Source of the DNA: Maratus speciosus
Lineage: Eukaryota; Arthropoda; Arachnida; Araneae; Salticidae
Length of the DNA: 64,000 nt
Assembly: GCA_963932465.1 (NCBI GenBank)
Contig: OZ010799.1
Span: forward strand, 157,290,761 to 157,354,760
Direction of reading: 5' to 3'
Shown: piece by piece, positions 1 to 10,997 of the stretch
Layout: every line of letters begins with the position of its first letter
Numbering within the stretch: the stretch's first letter is position 1
Notes under the pieces: model-generated
What the model was told of the DNA's origin: nothing
Database searches by the model: none
The model's input: only the letters and a program-made list of their open reading frames with translations
Translations under genes and position numbers: made by a program

Positions 1-305
1 ACGGTAAAAAGTAGTTGTCCGTTACTCTAAAGTCTAAAGCGCTCTCTATCGACAATTTTTGAACGTAACCTTTAAAAAAATTTTTAAAGAAAATCGTGAT
101 ATAAAGAATGATTTTAGCGAAAACCGCAAACGAATCGACCCTTTTTCCGTTTTTTATCATCGTTTGAAGTTTTGGACCTTAAACTTTAATGGCCCCTAGC
201 TCCTACAGAAGACGTTTGAGCCCCATAGTTTCCTATTTAATAATGTTTGTCTTTATGTCTACTATTACCCCCCAAAGTTTGTCGGTCTGGTAGTGAAACA
301 CCCTG
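1..305. mobile_element. Terminal part of a DNA element ending CACCCTG next to TA
   Basis: The segment runs in from the left edge and ends in ACACCCTG followed by TA at 306-307. Ends of the form TA-CAGGGTGT are common on arthropod Tc1/mariner-type non-autonomous elements, so this is probably the right end of one. The other end is outside the window and no coding sequence is visible. Confidence 0.35.
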
Positions 306-369
306 TATATAACCATTATATATAACAAATCGTCATCGATTTCTAATTATTAAAATGAAATATATATAT

Positions 370-3300
370 ACTAGCAGCCTTCGCCCGCTTCGCTGGTCTG
401 TTTTTCTAAACAAACCATGAATCAAACGAAATATATCTGTGAATTTGGTCATTCGTTTGAAAGCAATATGGACCTGGCATACCCATCCGAATTGCTACAA
501 ACGATAGGGACGTCATTATACTATTGCATTTTCTATTGAGACAGACAAAATTTGAGCTGCTAAGGACCAACTTCTTTAGTTGATCCTTTACTGTGGGATT
601 ATGTAAAGTACGATAGAACAATACGTAGTATACTTACATCCTTCCTCTGAAAATTTATCAATGAAATTCTCATCAGATTCCGTCTAATAGAACCTATGAA
701 AAAGGCTAATCTTTCATAATTGGGCTCACCTCATTCTAGAACTTTCATCCAAAATCCTATAACCAAGCAACCTAGAACGATATGTGTTTTATACTAAAAT
801 ATTCCCTGAAACATTAACTAACTGAGCAAGTTCCACCAAAATCCACTTAGCAGAATCTTTTAAACTGGCAAATGTACCAAAACGTTCCCTAAAAATTATC
901 TAATTAACAGTTTGTCTTACCAGAATCCACCCAGCAGAACCTTTAAAAAAGCCAATCTTTCATAATCGTGTTCTTCTGATTTTGAATTTTCCCCCATAAT
1001 TATTTAAATAAGCAACGTAGAACGATATGATGTACTAATATTTTTTTCTGAAAAATTATCTAACAATGTATGTCCCATCAAAAATCTATTCAGCAGAACT
1101 CACGTTGTAAGCGGCCCAAACGAAATTTCTCTTTATATTTCATACATATTATAGATAGTTAAATTTAAATATATCTTCCATAATCGCGTTAACCAGATTA
1201 TAGAACTCTCAGGGATGTAGGGGTATGTCTACTTTATATACCCACTGGATTTTTTAAGAAACCCGCACACCTTTATAGAATATATATTCTCTATTATATA
1301 CACATTGCATATAGCGTACATCCTCTTATAGTAATCTACTACACCACAGAGAACTTTTCGGCATAGCATCAAAATCCATTTAGTAGAACTTTATATTAAA
1401 ATACATTAAGGTAATCTTTCATAATCGGGTTCACCTAATTTTAAAAGTCCCGTACTTATCACTAATTCAAATTAGAACTTTTTTTTTTTTTACATTAACC
1501 CCTTCACGGTCGCTTAATATTTGAAAAAACCATCAAAAGTGTACCTATTTTTTTTATTACCGAAATTGAATAATTATAAGGTTTCTAAATAAAATATGCA
1601 ATTAGTTTATTTTTAAGCCGAAAAAACAATATTTTATAGCCATATTCATATTTGTATAAAAGCCACCATGCGAGAATTATGTGTCTTAACCTCTTAAGCT
1701 CCGCCTCCGATAAAAGTAGGTTACTTTTTTTTATTATTCAGATTGTTTGATTCCCACCACCGTAGTTTACGGCAGATAAAATGATACGAAAATAAAGCCA
1801 TTTACACTATTTTAAAAAAACTGGTGGGAGTCAAACAATCTGAATTAAAAGATAGTAGCCTACATTTATCGGGGGCGGAGCTTAAGAGGTTAAGACACAT
1901 AATCCTCGCATGATGGCTTTTATACAAATATGAATATGGCTATAAAATATTGTTTTTTCGCCTTAAAAATAAACTAATTGCATATTTTATTTAGAAACCT
2001 TATAATTATTCAATTTCTGTAATTTAAAAAAAAGGTACACTTTTGATGGTTTTTTCAAATATTAAGCGACCGTGAAGGGGCTAATATTCCAGTTATCATC
2101 AGAAAGGCTTGATTCATCAGAATCCATATCAAAGTGACAAATCTATTACAAATCTATGGCAAATTATAGATCGTACAAATCAAACCAGAATGCTAATATT
2201 CAAAGACTTCAAATGGAAATTCCAATTCAATTTTTCTGGTTTCAGAAGTTTTTCCAGCAATTAAATCTCCAGCCCGAGATATTGACGGGAGCGAGAATTA
2301 AGAGGTTAAAACACTTCTAAAACAAATTACTCAACTAACAATGTACGTTCTACAAAATAACCTGAGTTATAGTCAATCAGAATGAAATAAGAATTTGCGT
2401 TTTGTAAATATAGTAGATGATGATGAGTAAAATTGTAAGTATTGGTATTTGCGATTTATAAAATGCTATTGGCGAGATTTATGCACGGCTAACATAAAAG
2501 TATCCATTTTTTCTTTTTATCCATAGGAGCAAATGGCAAATTGCAAAATATTTTTCTATTTAAACCTTTGAATATGAACACTTTTTAAACAGTACAAACA
2601 TTGCTTTCATACTTAAATTAAATATTTCCGTTTTATAATATTTATCTCTTATTAAACCCTTTTTGTTTGTATTTTAAATAAAATCAGTAACTATTTTGGT
2701 ATTTTTCCGTTATACCAACATCGTTGTCGCCAAGCATAATAATTAGCGCAAAATAAAATGAAACATTTGAAAAAAAAAATAATTTTGTTGATACAAAAAT
2801 GAGCATTTAAAATATATAACATTTGAAAATTACAGACTTTCACCAACTATTTTTTTAAATCAATACAAATCAATACTTAAAAGAAAAAATAAATATTTTA
2901 CAATAAAACAATAAAATAAAGTCAATTTAATCTGCAGGTCTCGAATTGTAAATGTCTTTCAGGTTAACATTGTAGCGTGGCGTACGTAATAAGCATGTCT
3001 GTCATTGCAGTAAACATTTAATTTTTTGAATGAAGACTTTCAACGTTTTTTAACAAAACATTTTTATAGGTATAATTTCTAAGTTCTGAACTGAAATGAT
3101 TTTATTACACCTTCCTCGTCATCAAGTAACTGCCAAATCCTAAAATCCATGTCAGTGTCAGTAATAAATATAAGTTATAATTTAAAAATAAATATTTTCC
3201 ATTCAAAAAATAACAAATTAAAAAGTTTTACGAGATTACGATGGAATAATACTCATAAAAAATATTCGCGTTCAATGAATAGCAAATGTTAATCTTTGAC

Positions 3301-3931
3301 ACGGTTTGCAATAAAAATCGTTTGCACGCTAAGGATAGAAATAAATGGCGCAGTACCATACATTTTGGCATAGTGTTGATAGAACGAAAAAGTACAACAG
3401 TTTTATTATTATTATTATTATTTAGTTTTACTTTTTGAGGCGTTTATAATTTTTTTCCTAACTGACATAGTTGTTTTAAATTTTTAAGCAAAAGAATTGA
3501 TTAAAAAATTATTCAATTTGAATGTCTTCCCTTGCTATAGTAACAAAATGAAGAGAATGAGTTTTTAGAAATTATCACTTGAAAATTTCAGGTTTTGGCG
3601 CCAAAGATAGTGCCAAATTAGAAAAATATGAAATATCTCATGAACTATTAAACCTAAAATAATTTGGTTAGTACCATTCGATTCAGCATACAAAAATACA
3701 CTAAAGTATGTTATCAGTTGAAAAATAACTATAAAATCAGATTTTTAAGGAATTTTTTAAAAGTTCGTTCTATTTTTTACCCCCCTTAGGGGTAGAATTT
3801 TAGAAAATCCTTTCTTAGCGGCACTCAATGTCATAAGAAGTATTTTTACCCCAAATTTCAATATTTTAGGTTCAGAAGTTTGGGCTGCGCATTGATTAAT
3901 ACAAAATCCAGACTTTCTTTTATATATATAT
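370..3931 (+). repeat. Long dispersed repeat, copy U1
   Basis: Starts ACTAGCAGCC with CGCCCGCTTCGCTGG just inside and ends with CAGACTTTCTTTT plus a TA run. The same start, the same interior landmarks (for example CTCAGGGATGTAGGGG near 1210 and 4775) and the same end recur in the next 3.8 kb, so U1 and U2 are head-to-tail relatives. The first ~1.1 kb is itself built of degenerate ~170-240 bp subrepeats carrying GAACGATATG and CAGCAGAACC-like motifs. No reading frame of interest is present. The start and end motifs resemble repeats I know from other arthropods, but I cannot name the class. Confidence 0.6.
1499..2080. mobile_element. TTAA-flanked foldback MITE (piggyBac-like ends)
   Basis: The left end reads TTAA-CCCCTTCACGGTCGC and the right end is its mirror image with CTAA in place of TTAA (2081-2084). 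The arms are about 260 bp (1499-1762 and 1821-2080) around a ~60-bp loop, so the whole 582 bp is one near-perfect hairpin. TTAA plus a CCC start fits piggyBac-type targeting. A decayed relative lies at 19503-19711. It interrupts repeat U1, because U2 lacks it at the matching place. Confidence 0.7.
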
Positions 3932-6900
3932 ACTAGCAGCCTAACGCCCGCTACGCTGGCCAGTTTTTCTAAAGAAACCTTGAATCAAACGAAATATATC
4001 TGTAAATTTGATCATGCGTTTTAAAGCAATATGGACATTTACCTGGAATGCCCAAACAATATGAACGTTATTACGCTATTATATCTTTTGAGCCATACAA
4101 AATTTAAGCTGTTAAGGGCCAACTTCTTTCGTTGATCATTTAGTGTAGTATTCGGTGAAGAACGATAGAACAATATGTAATGTACTGAAAGTGTTCATGA
4201 AAAATTATCAATGCAAGTCTCATCAGAATCTGTTAATCGGACATACTGAAAAGGCTAATCGTTCATAATTTGGTTCGCCTGCTTCTAAAACATTTAGCCT
4301 TAATTCTAAAATCAAACAACCTGACGACCAAGCAACACCAAGCGAATGATATGTGCTTTATACTAACTAAAACATTCACTGAAAAATTAACTAACCAAGC
4401 ATGTTCCATCGAAATCCACTGAGCAGGATCTTTTAAACTGGAAAACGTACCGAAACATTTCATAAAAATAATATAATTAACAGTTTAAATACCGTGAAAA
4501 TTCATTCAGCAGAACATTAAAAAAAGCCAATCTTTCGAAATTGGGTTCATCTGATTTAGATCTTTACGCATAATTATTTAATTAAGCAACGTAGAACATT
4601 ATATTTTATACTATCACCTTTTCTGTAAATTATCTACTAACAATGTAAGCCCCATTAAAATAAATTCAGTAGAAGTAAATTTAAAAGAGGCCGGAATGAA
4701 ATTTATCTTTGCATTTTATATACATTGATATAGTTAAATATAGCTATCATAATCGCGTTAACCTGATTATATAGAACTCTCAGGGATGTAGGGGTAGGTA
4801 TACGTCGCATCATTTCTGGATTTTTAAAGAAACTCTGCACAACTTCCATAACTATAGCATTCTAGTATACGTCCTTTGTCTGTAGCGTATTAAACTCCAA
4901 TTTTCTTTACTATACCGCAGATAACTTTTTCCGCATAGCTTCGTAACTAAACAATTTTGAACGATATAATAAATATTGAAAAGAATCCCTGAAGTATTAT
5001 CTAGCTAACTGTTCATCTGTCATTAAAATCAATTCAGTAAAACTTGAAATCTTTCCTAATCGAGTTCACCTAATTTTAGAACTCCCGTAACAATTACTAA
5101 GCAACTTGGAACGATGGTTTTTAGATTAAACTATTTATAAACCATATTTACTATCCAATAGTGTAAGTTCTGCAAAATTATGTTCAGTAGAATCTGAGTT
5201 ATAATCAATCGGAATGAAATAGGAATTTATGCTTTACATATAGTAGTAGAAGCCTTCACCCGCTACGCTGGTCGGTTTCTCCAAGCGAAACTTTAATCAA
5301 ACGAAATATATCGGTGTATTTGATCTTGTGTTTTATAGCAATAAATATATTTATCTCTAATGACCATCCGCGTTGCTGAAAACAACATGAAATACATTAC
5401 GGTTTTATATCTTCTAATGTCTCAGACAAAATTTGGACTGTTATGAAGAAAATCTTTAAGTTGATTATTTATAACTCAATATAAAAAAGAACGGAAGAAC
5501 AATATGTAGCATATTAAAATCATCCCTGAAAATAAAAAAATGCAAATCCCATCAAAATCCGTTCAGTAAAACCTTCTAATAAGACTAATTTTTCATAATC
5601 GGGTTCACCAGATAATACAATATTCAGCTATAATTCTATAGCAAAGGAATGTAGAACAATATGTGTTATATACTAAAAACTTTCCTGAAAAAATATCTAA
5701 CAACAGTGCTAATTAACTCAGTAGAACCTTTTAAAAAAGCTAATATTTCAAAATAGGGTTCACTGATTAAAGAACTTTCGCACATAATTCTATAACTGAG
5801 CAACATAGAATAATATGTGTTATATATTAAACATTTTCTTGAAAATTTATCTGACAATGCAAATCTTCTAAAAATCCATTGAAAAGAACTCAAGTTATAA
5901 GCGGTCGGACCGATATTGCCTTTTTATTTTATATTTGAAGTTGATAGTTAAATATATCTTTCATAATCAAGTTAACGTGATTGTGGAACTTTTAGGAATG
6001 TAAAATAGACTATACGCCGTAGAGACCTTCTGGTGTTTTTTAGAAACTCTGCACTCCATAGCTATAACGTATATACTCTCTAATATATACGCTCTGCCTA
6101 TAGATTTTATCCTACTTTTTTTTTCAACTACACCACTGAGAACTTTCCTCATAATTCCATAACTGAAAATGTAGAATGACATTTCAAATATTGCAACAAT
6201 CCCTAATATTACCTAACTGTGCAACTCCAATCAAAATACGTTCAGTAGAACTTTAAATAAAAGGTAATCTTTCACATTCGGGTTCACCTAGTTTTGGAAC
6301 TTTCTCTTGTAATCTAATTTTCTGCAATCTGATTTGTTGCCAAGTTTGTGCTTCAGAAAAACAATAACCCAGCAGAAAACTTCACTACGGAGAAGTACCA
6401 ACCATCCACAAAAAATAATCTAACTAACAGTGCAAGTCCCATCCAAATACATCCAGCAAAACTCAAATTATAAACGGGTGGAAGGAAAAGCAAATTTGAA
6501 TTTTAATACATGCTTTACACTAATGTCATTGAAAAAGATGAAAAGTAAAACAATAGGAAATAATGCCATAACTTAAAACAAAGATTTTTTTTTTAAATTT
6601 ACATACGCGAAATGTAACTACTGCTATTGGCATTTTTAAAAATGCTAATGGCGATATTTACATACGGATACGGCTGACATAAAAGTACCCATTTTTCCTT
6701 CTTATCCAAGAGCAAGTGATAAATCGCGATGTATTATTTCAATTCCAATTTCTTCCATTAAAAAAAGTAATACTTACGCATTATTCGGACCATGAGATTG
6801 ATCGCCAAAAATGGTTGACAATTGCCAATCTTGTTTATCGTTTGCCAATTACGTTCAAAAAAGTAATTTAACATTCTTAAATACATAACCTTGTTAAAAA

Positions 6901-7735
6901 TGGCAAATTGTTTTAAGTAAATAAATAAATAAAATATATAACATAAAATTACATACTATAAACTATAATAAATAAATATTATAATAATAAAATTAATTTA
7001 AAACTATACTAAATAAACTATCAAATGGACAAAAAATAAGGGTTGCTGTAATTAATGTAATTGCCATGCTTGGCGCAGTTGTATCTGACATGGCCCAGAT
7101 GCAAGTACAACAAAATTTTTAAAGTCGTACAAACATTGCTTTCATTTTTTTAAAAAATATTTTCGTTTTATAATGTTAATTTCTAAGTGGATCGCTTCTC
7201 TGTATTTTAAATAAATCCAATATTTTTTTTTCTCTTTTTTTCAAGGCGTTTGTACTTATTTATTTTTTCAAACTCATATAGCCGGTTCAATTCTTTAATC
7301 GAAAGATTTAACAAAAAGATTTAATTTGAATTTCTTCCGTTACTACAGTAACGGATGTATAAGATGAATGAATATGGATGAATTATCACTTATAATGTTA
7401 GGTATTTCGAGGTTTTGGCGCCAAAGACATCGCCAAATTAGAAATATATGAAATATCTCGCGAACTATTGGACTTAAAAGAATTTAGTTAGTACCATTCG
7501 ATTCAGCATACAAAAATACACCAAAATATGTTATCAGTTGAAAAATAGCTATAAAATCAGATTTTTAAGGAATTTTTTTAAAGTTCGTTCCATTTTTTAC
7601 CCCCCTTAGGGGAGGAATTTTAGAAAATCCTTTCTTAGCGGCACTCTATGTCATAAGAAGTATTTTTACCCCGATTTTCAAGACTTTAGGTTCAGTAGTT
7701 TGGTCTGCGCGTTGATTAATACAAAATTCAGACTT

Positions 7736-7774
<39 letters not shown>
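3932..7774 (+). repeat. Long dispersed repeat, copy U2
   Basis: This is the second head-to-tail copy of the U1 repeat. It begins ACTAGCAGCC at 3932 and ends CAGACTTTCTTTT followed by a longer TA microsatellite. It has its own internal partial duplication: the start motif recurs in diverged form near 5235 (AGAAGCCTTCACCCGC) and the following ~1.3 kb repeats the first 1.3 kb. The last ~400 bp (7380-7740) is very similar to 3580-3925 of U1, so the copies are related along their whole length and differ by indels. Confidence 0.6.
7741..7774. repeat. (TA)n microsatellite
   Basis: Uninterrupted TA run closing repeat U2. The equivalent run between U1 and U2 is shorter. Confidence 0.9.
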
Positions 7775-7777
<3 letters not shown>

Positions 7778-8349
7778 ATTATGCTTTTCTGCACATCTTA
7801 GACTGCCCCTTAAACCATCATTTTGATGTTTTTAAATCATAATTCGAAAATTACTTGGATGAAAAATTTGAAATTGAGAATTCGCATAAAGCAAGACATA
7901 TACATACATATAAATCTATCAAAAAAAAAAAAAAAAAAAAAAAATGTAGGTTACACTTCATAATTTTTTCGAATATTAATTTCATAATTCATATTGAAAA
8001 ATTGTTAAAGCTACAAATTCAATATATTTATCTTTGGGTTTTTTAGTATTATAACCACACAAAAAATTATCGCATTGGAATTATATTTTCAAGAGATATG
8101 AATAAAAATATGAAAACGTAATTTAACATTAAAAGCTCTAAATTTTGAATGTATATAATTCAAAAACTTATCATAGTTAGTATATAGTTTTAACCGAAGA
8201 TTTAAAATATATTGTCAAAATGGGTGTTGCCATTGAATTTTTTTTTATCTGTTTTGATATGTAGTTGCCCCCCTAAACAAATTTTATATACATCATTTAA
8301 AAGTAGACATTATTTCCAATCGTTTGGTACCAGTAACTTTCTTCTATTA
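7775..8349. other. AT-rich stretch without recognisable feature
   Basis: Contains an A-run at 7921-7944 and otherwise unpatterned AT-rich sequence. The short open frames here are not convincing as genes. Confidence 0.6.
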
Positions 8350-8351
8350 TA

Positions 8352-8963
8352 CCAGGGTGGTTCAATAATTATTGTCCAGAGTGTGTATAAAATATTTGTA
8401 CTGCGATGGTTGATGTGAAATATTGAAGGCTAATGTCTTAGATGCCTATATGCTCAATTTCAGAACCGTAGCTGCTATATTAACATATTTTTTTTCGTTT
8501 TGGGTGTGAGAGGTGATACTTAGCTTGAAAGGGTGGGGGGGGGGGGGGGGAAAGGCTGGTGTGGAGCTTATGAGGCCAGACCTGAAGCAGTTCTGTGATA
8601 GATTTGTGACAGTGGGTGAGACGTGGCTACTCACTATGATCCCGATTCCAAATGACAGTAGCAACATCTCATTCGCTGTCACCCCCCCCCTTTCAAGCTA
8701 GGTGCGACGTGGCTACATCACTATGATCCCGAGTCTAAACGACAGTAGCCACATCTCATTCGCTGTCACTCCCCCAACCACCACCCCCTTTCAAGCTAGG
8801 TGCGACCTCACATACAAAAACGAAAAAAATGTTAATGTAGCAGCTACAGTTCTGAAATTGAGCATATAGGCATCTAAGACATTAGTCTTCAATATTCCAC
8901 AACAACCATCGAAGTACAGATATTTTATACACACTCGGGACAATAATTATCGAACCACCCTCG
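8352..8963. mobile_element. Tc1/mariner-type TA MITE with long inverted arms
   Basis: TA at 8350-8351 and 8964-8965 flank ends that read CCAGGGTGGTTCAATAATTA on the left and the mirror image beginning CGAGGGTGGTTCGATAATTA on the right. Arms of roughly 190 bp match to the AAGGGTGG / CCCCCTTTCAAGCTAGG zone. The centre contains a G-run (8525-8550) and an ~85-bp direct duplication (about 8617-8790) sharing CACTATGATCCCGA and CATCTCATTCGCTGTCAC. No transposase is encoded, so it is non-autonomous. Confidence 0.75.
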
Positions 8964-8965
8964 TA

Positions 8966-9590
8966 ATTAGCTTCAGAGTTAGTAGAGGATGTTTACTTTT
9001 TTTTTACCTTGGCTGTACATAAATGAATTTACATTTTTTTTTTTTCGAATCAATTTCTTTCGCAAATTCTGGCAACATCCAATAATTTCAAAATTTTTTC
9101 AACAAAATTACTTTATCCCTGAGAGTGTTAAATGGGAAATCTTCATAAATTTTGAATGGTCTTTAATATCTAAATGGATAGTCGGAACTGCGTCAGCAGG
9201 AAATTAACGGATTCTGAATTTGTCCCCGAGACTATATTTTCTCCTGCTTCCGGTCCAAGGTAAAATGTTTGAAGTTGCCAATACTTTCTTGAATCGTTAT
9301 TGGTTTTCTTTGGGGCTAAGTAAGAGTTTCCTAGAATTTCTCTGATACGACGTTGATCAATAGCGATTATATTCGCATGCGAAGTGAGTTAAAGAAAAAC
9401 AGACTTTTTTAGAGTTTTTTTTTCTCAATTATAGGTAAAATATAGATCTATTGTCGAAAATTAAAGCAAATTTATGAGGAAAACTGGTGTATTATTATGA
9501 TTCATCTACTTAGAATATGATTTATGTCAAATAAAATAAAAGAATATAATATAAATTCTGGTGTTTCAAAAAAGCCATACGAACTTTGCA
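8966..9590. other. AT-rich stretch, nothing recognised
   Basis: No repeat ends, no convincing coding sequence and no RNA gene were seen between the preceding MITE and the degenerate tandem repeats. Confidence 0.55.
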
Positions 9591-10040
9591 ATTCCATAAT
9601 GCATTAACTACAATAGATTTTAAAGATATATAAGTAGTGCTACCAAATCTGACAGAAGATTTTTATTTAGATTTTTTAACAATCATATTTCATTAGCCAC
9701 AATTCGTTAAATATTAACCATAATTCATTAATTATAAAAGATATTAAAGATGTATAAGCAGTGTTACCAAATCTGGCAGATTTTTAAATAATCATATTTC
9801 TTAACCATAATTCATTAACTGCAATACATACTAAAGATATATATGCAGTAGTACCAAATCTGGCAGATTTTGCAATCAGATATTTTGTATACATGCTAGA
9901 AAACTTTTTTACTTTTCTTAATTATAGGTAAATTCCGGTGTTTCGAAAAAGACATAAGAAATTTGCAATTCCAGAATTCATTAACTACAATAGATATAAG
10001 CAGTGTTACCAAATCTAGCAAATTTTTTATGTCATTTTTA
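9590..10040. repeat. Degenerate tandem repeat around ACCAAATCTGGCAG
   Basis: Four diverged units share ATTCATTAACTACAATAGAT, then AAGATATATAAGCAGT, then ACCAAATCTGGCAGA. The ACCAAATCTG-type anchor recurs near 9644, 9757, 9855 and 10005, so unit length is irregular (about 100-150 bp). Confidence 0.6.
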
Positions 10041-10159
10041 TTAAAATTATTCACAGAATATTTATCATTATATGAAGCTGAATTAATTAATCAAACTTTC
10101 TGGTGATAATTCAGAATTTCTGAATAGAAAATCCACCATATTTGGCAACGCTGTATATA

Positions 10160-10687
10160 TCGAGTGTCCCAAAAATGACTGATCTATTTTAAAATTCAAT
10201 AACTTGCAAACGGTAACAGATATTGAAAAAATTCTTGTAGGAGGGTTATGTATGATGTCAGGAGTTTTTAAACCGTGATTCTTGATTTTTAGTTCGAATT
10301 TCAAACACTAGATGGCACTGGGAGCAATAGGTGCTCAGTCCAGATCCTATGTTTGGACGAGCCGTTAATTCCCAAATTGGCTCATCCGATCTCAGCAATC
10401 TGATCCTTTGTTAATATTAATATTTTGGATTACTTTACATCCATTCAATACATTTTAATCTCCTTTTTTCGCATGGAAAAAGAGAGAGGCCGAAAAATCG
10501 AGCCTGGATTTAGCGGTTATGGCTTGCAGTGCCATCTATCGATGTTATTTCTAACTAAAACTGAGAATCGCAGCATGAAAACTCCTGATATCTTACATAA
10601 CACTCCTGCAAGAATTTTTTTTAATATCTGTCACCGTTTCCAAGTTATTGAATTTTAAAATCTATCAGTCAATTTTGGAACACCCGG
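10160..10687. mobile_element. TA-flanked MITE with long inverted ends
   Basis: TA at 10158-10159 and 10688-10689. The left end TCGAGTGTCCCAAAAATGAC is mirrored on the right as CCGGGTGTTCCAAAATTGAC, and the match continues inward more than 100 bp through TTTTAAAATTCAATAACTTG. Length is 528 bp with no transposase. Ends and target fit a Tc1/mariner-type non-autonomous element. Confidence 0.72.
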
Positions 10688-10997
10688 TAAATGGAATACT
10701 TATAATGTAGTGTATAAATTTTGTATACAGTAATTTTAAAGAATGTGGAAGTTTTTAATGGAAAATGTTATGCTGTCGCAACTTAAAGCTCCTTCACAAC
10801 GAGTGTGGCATATGCGAGACGTAGAAAGCGCTCAGCATCTTTGGTTATTCCTAGCAGTAATTTTTAATTTTAAAAAATGCCTTATTTAATCAAAGCATTT
10901 CTACAATTAAATTAGCCGAAAATTTCTATTTTGAAAAACCGGTAACAAAAGAAATAAAAATTCTGTAAAGGACGCTGTTGGCCAAAGGGGTTAAGAA

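Noticed and set aside
7855..8046. 63-residue open frame with a poly-lysine run
   Set aside because: The lysines are an A-run; nothing else supports coding.
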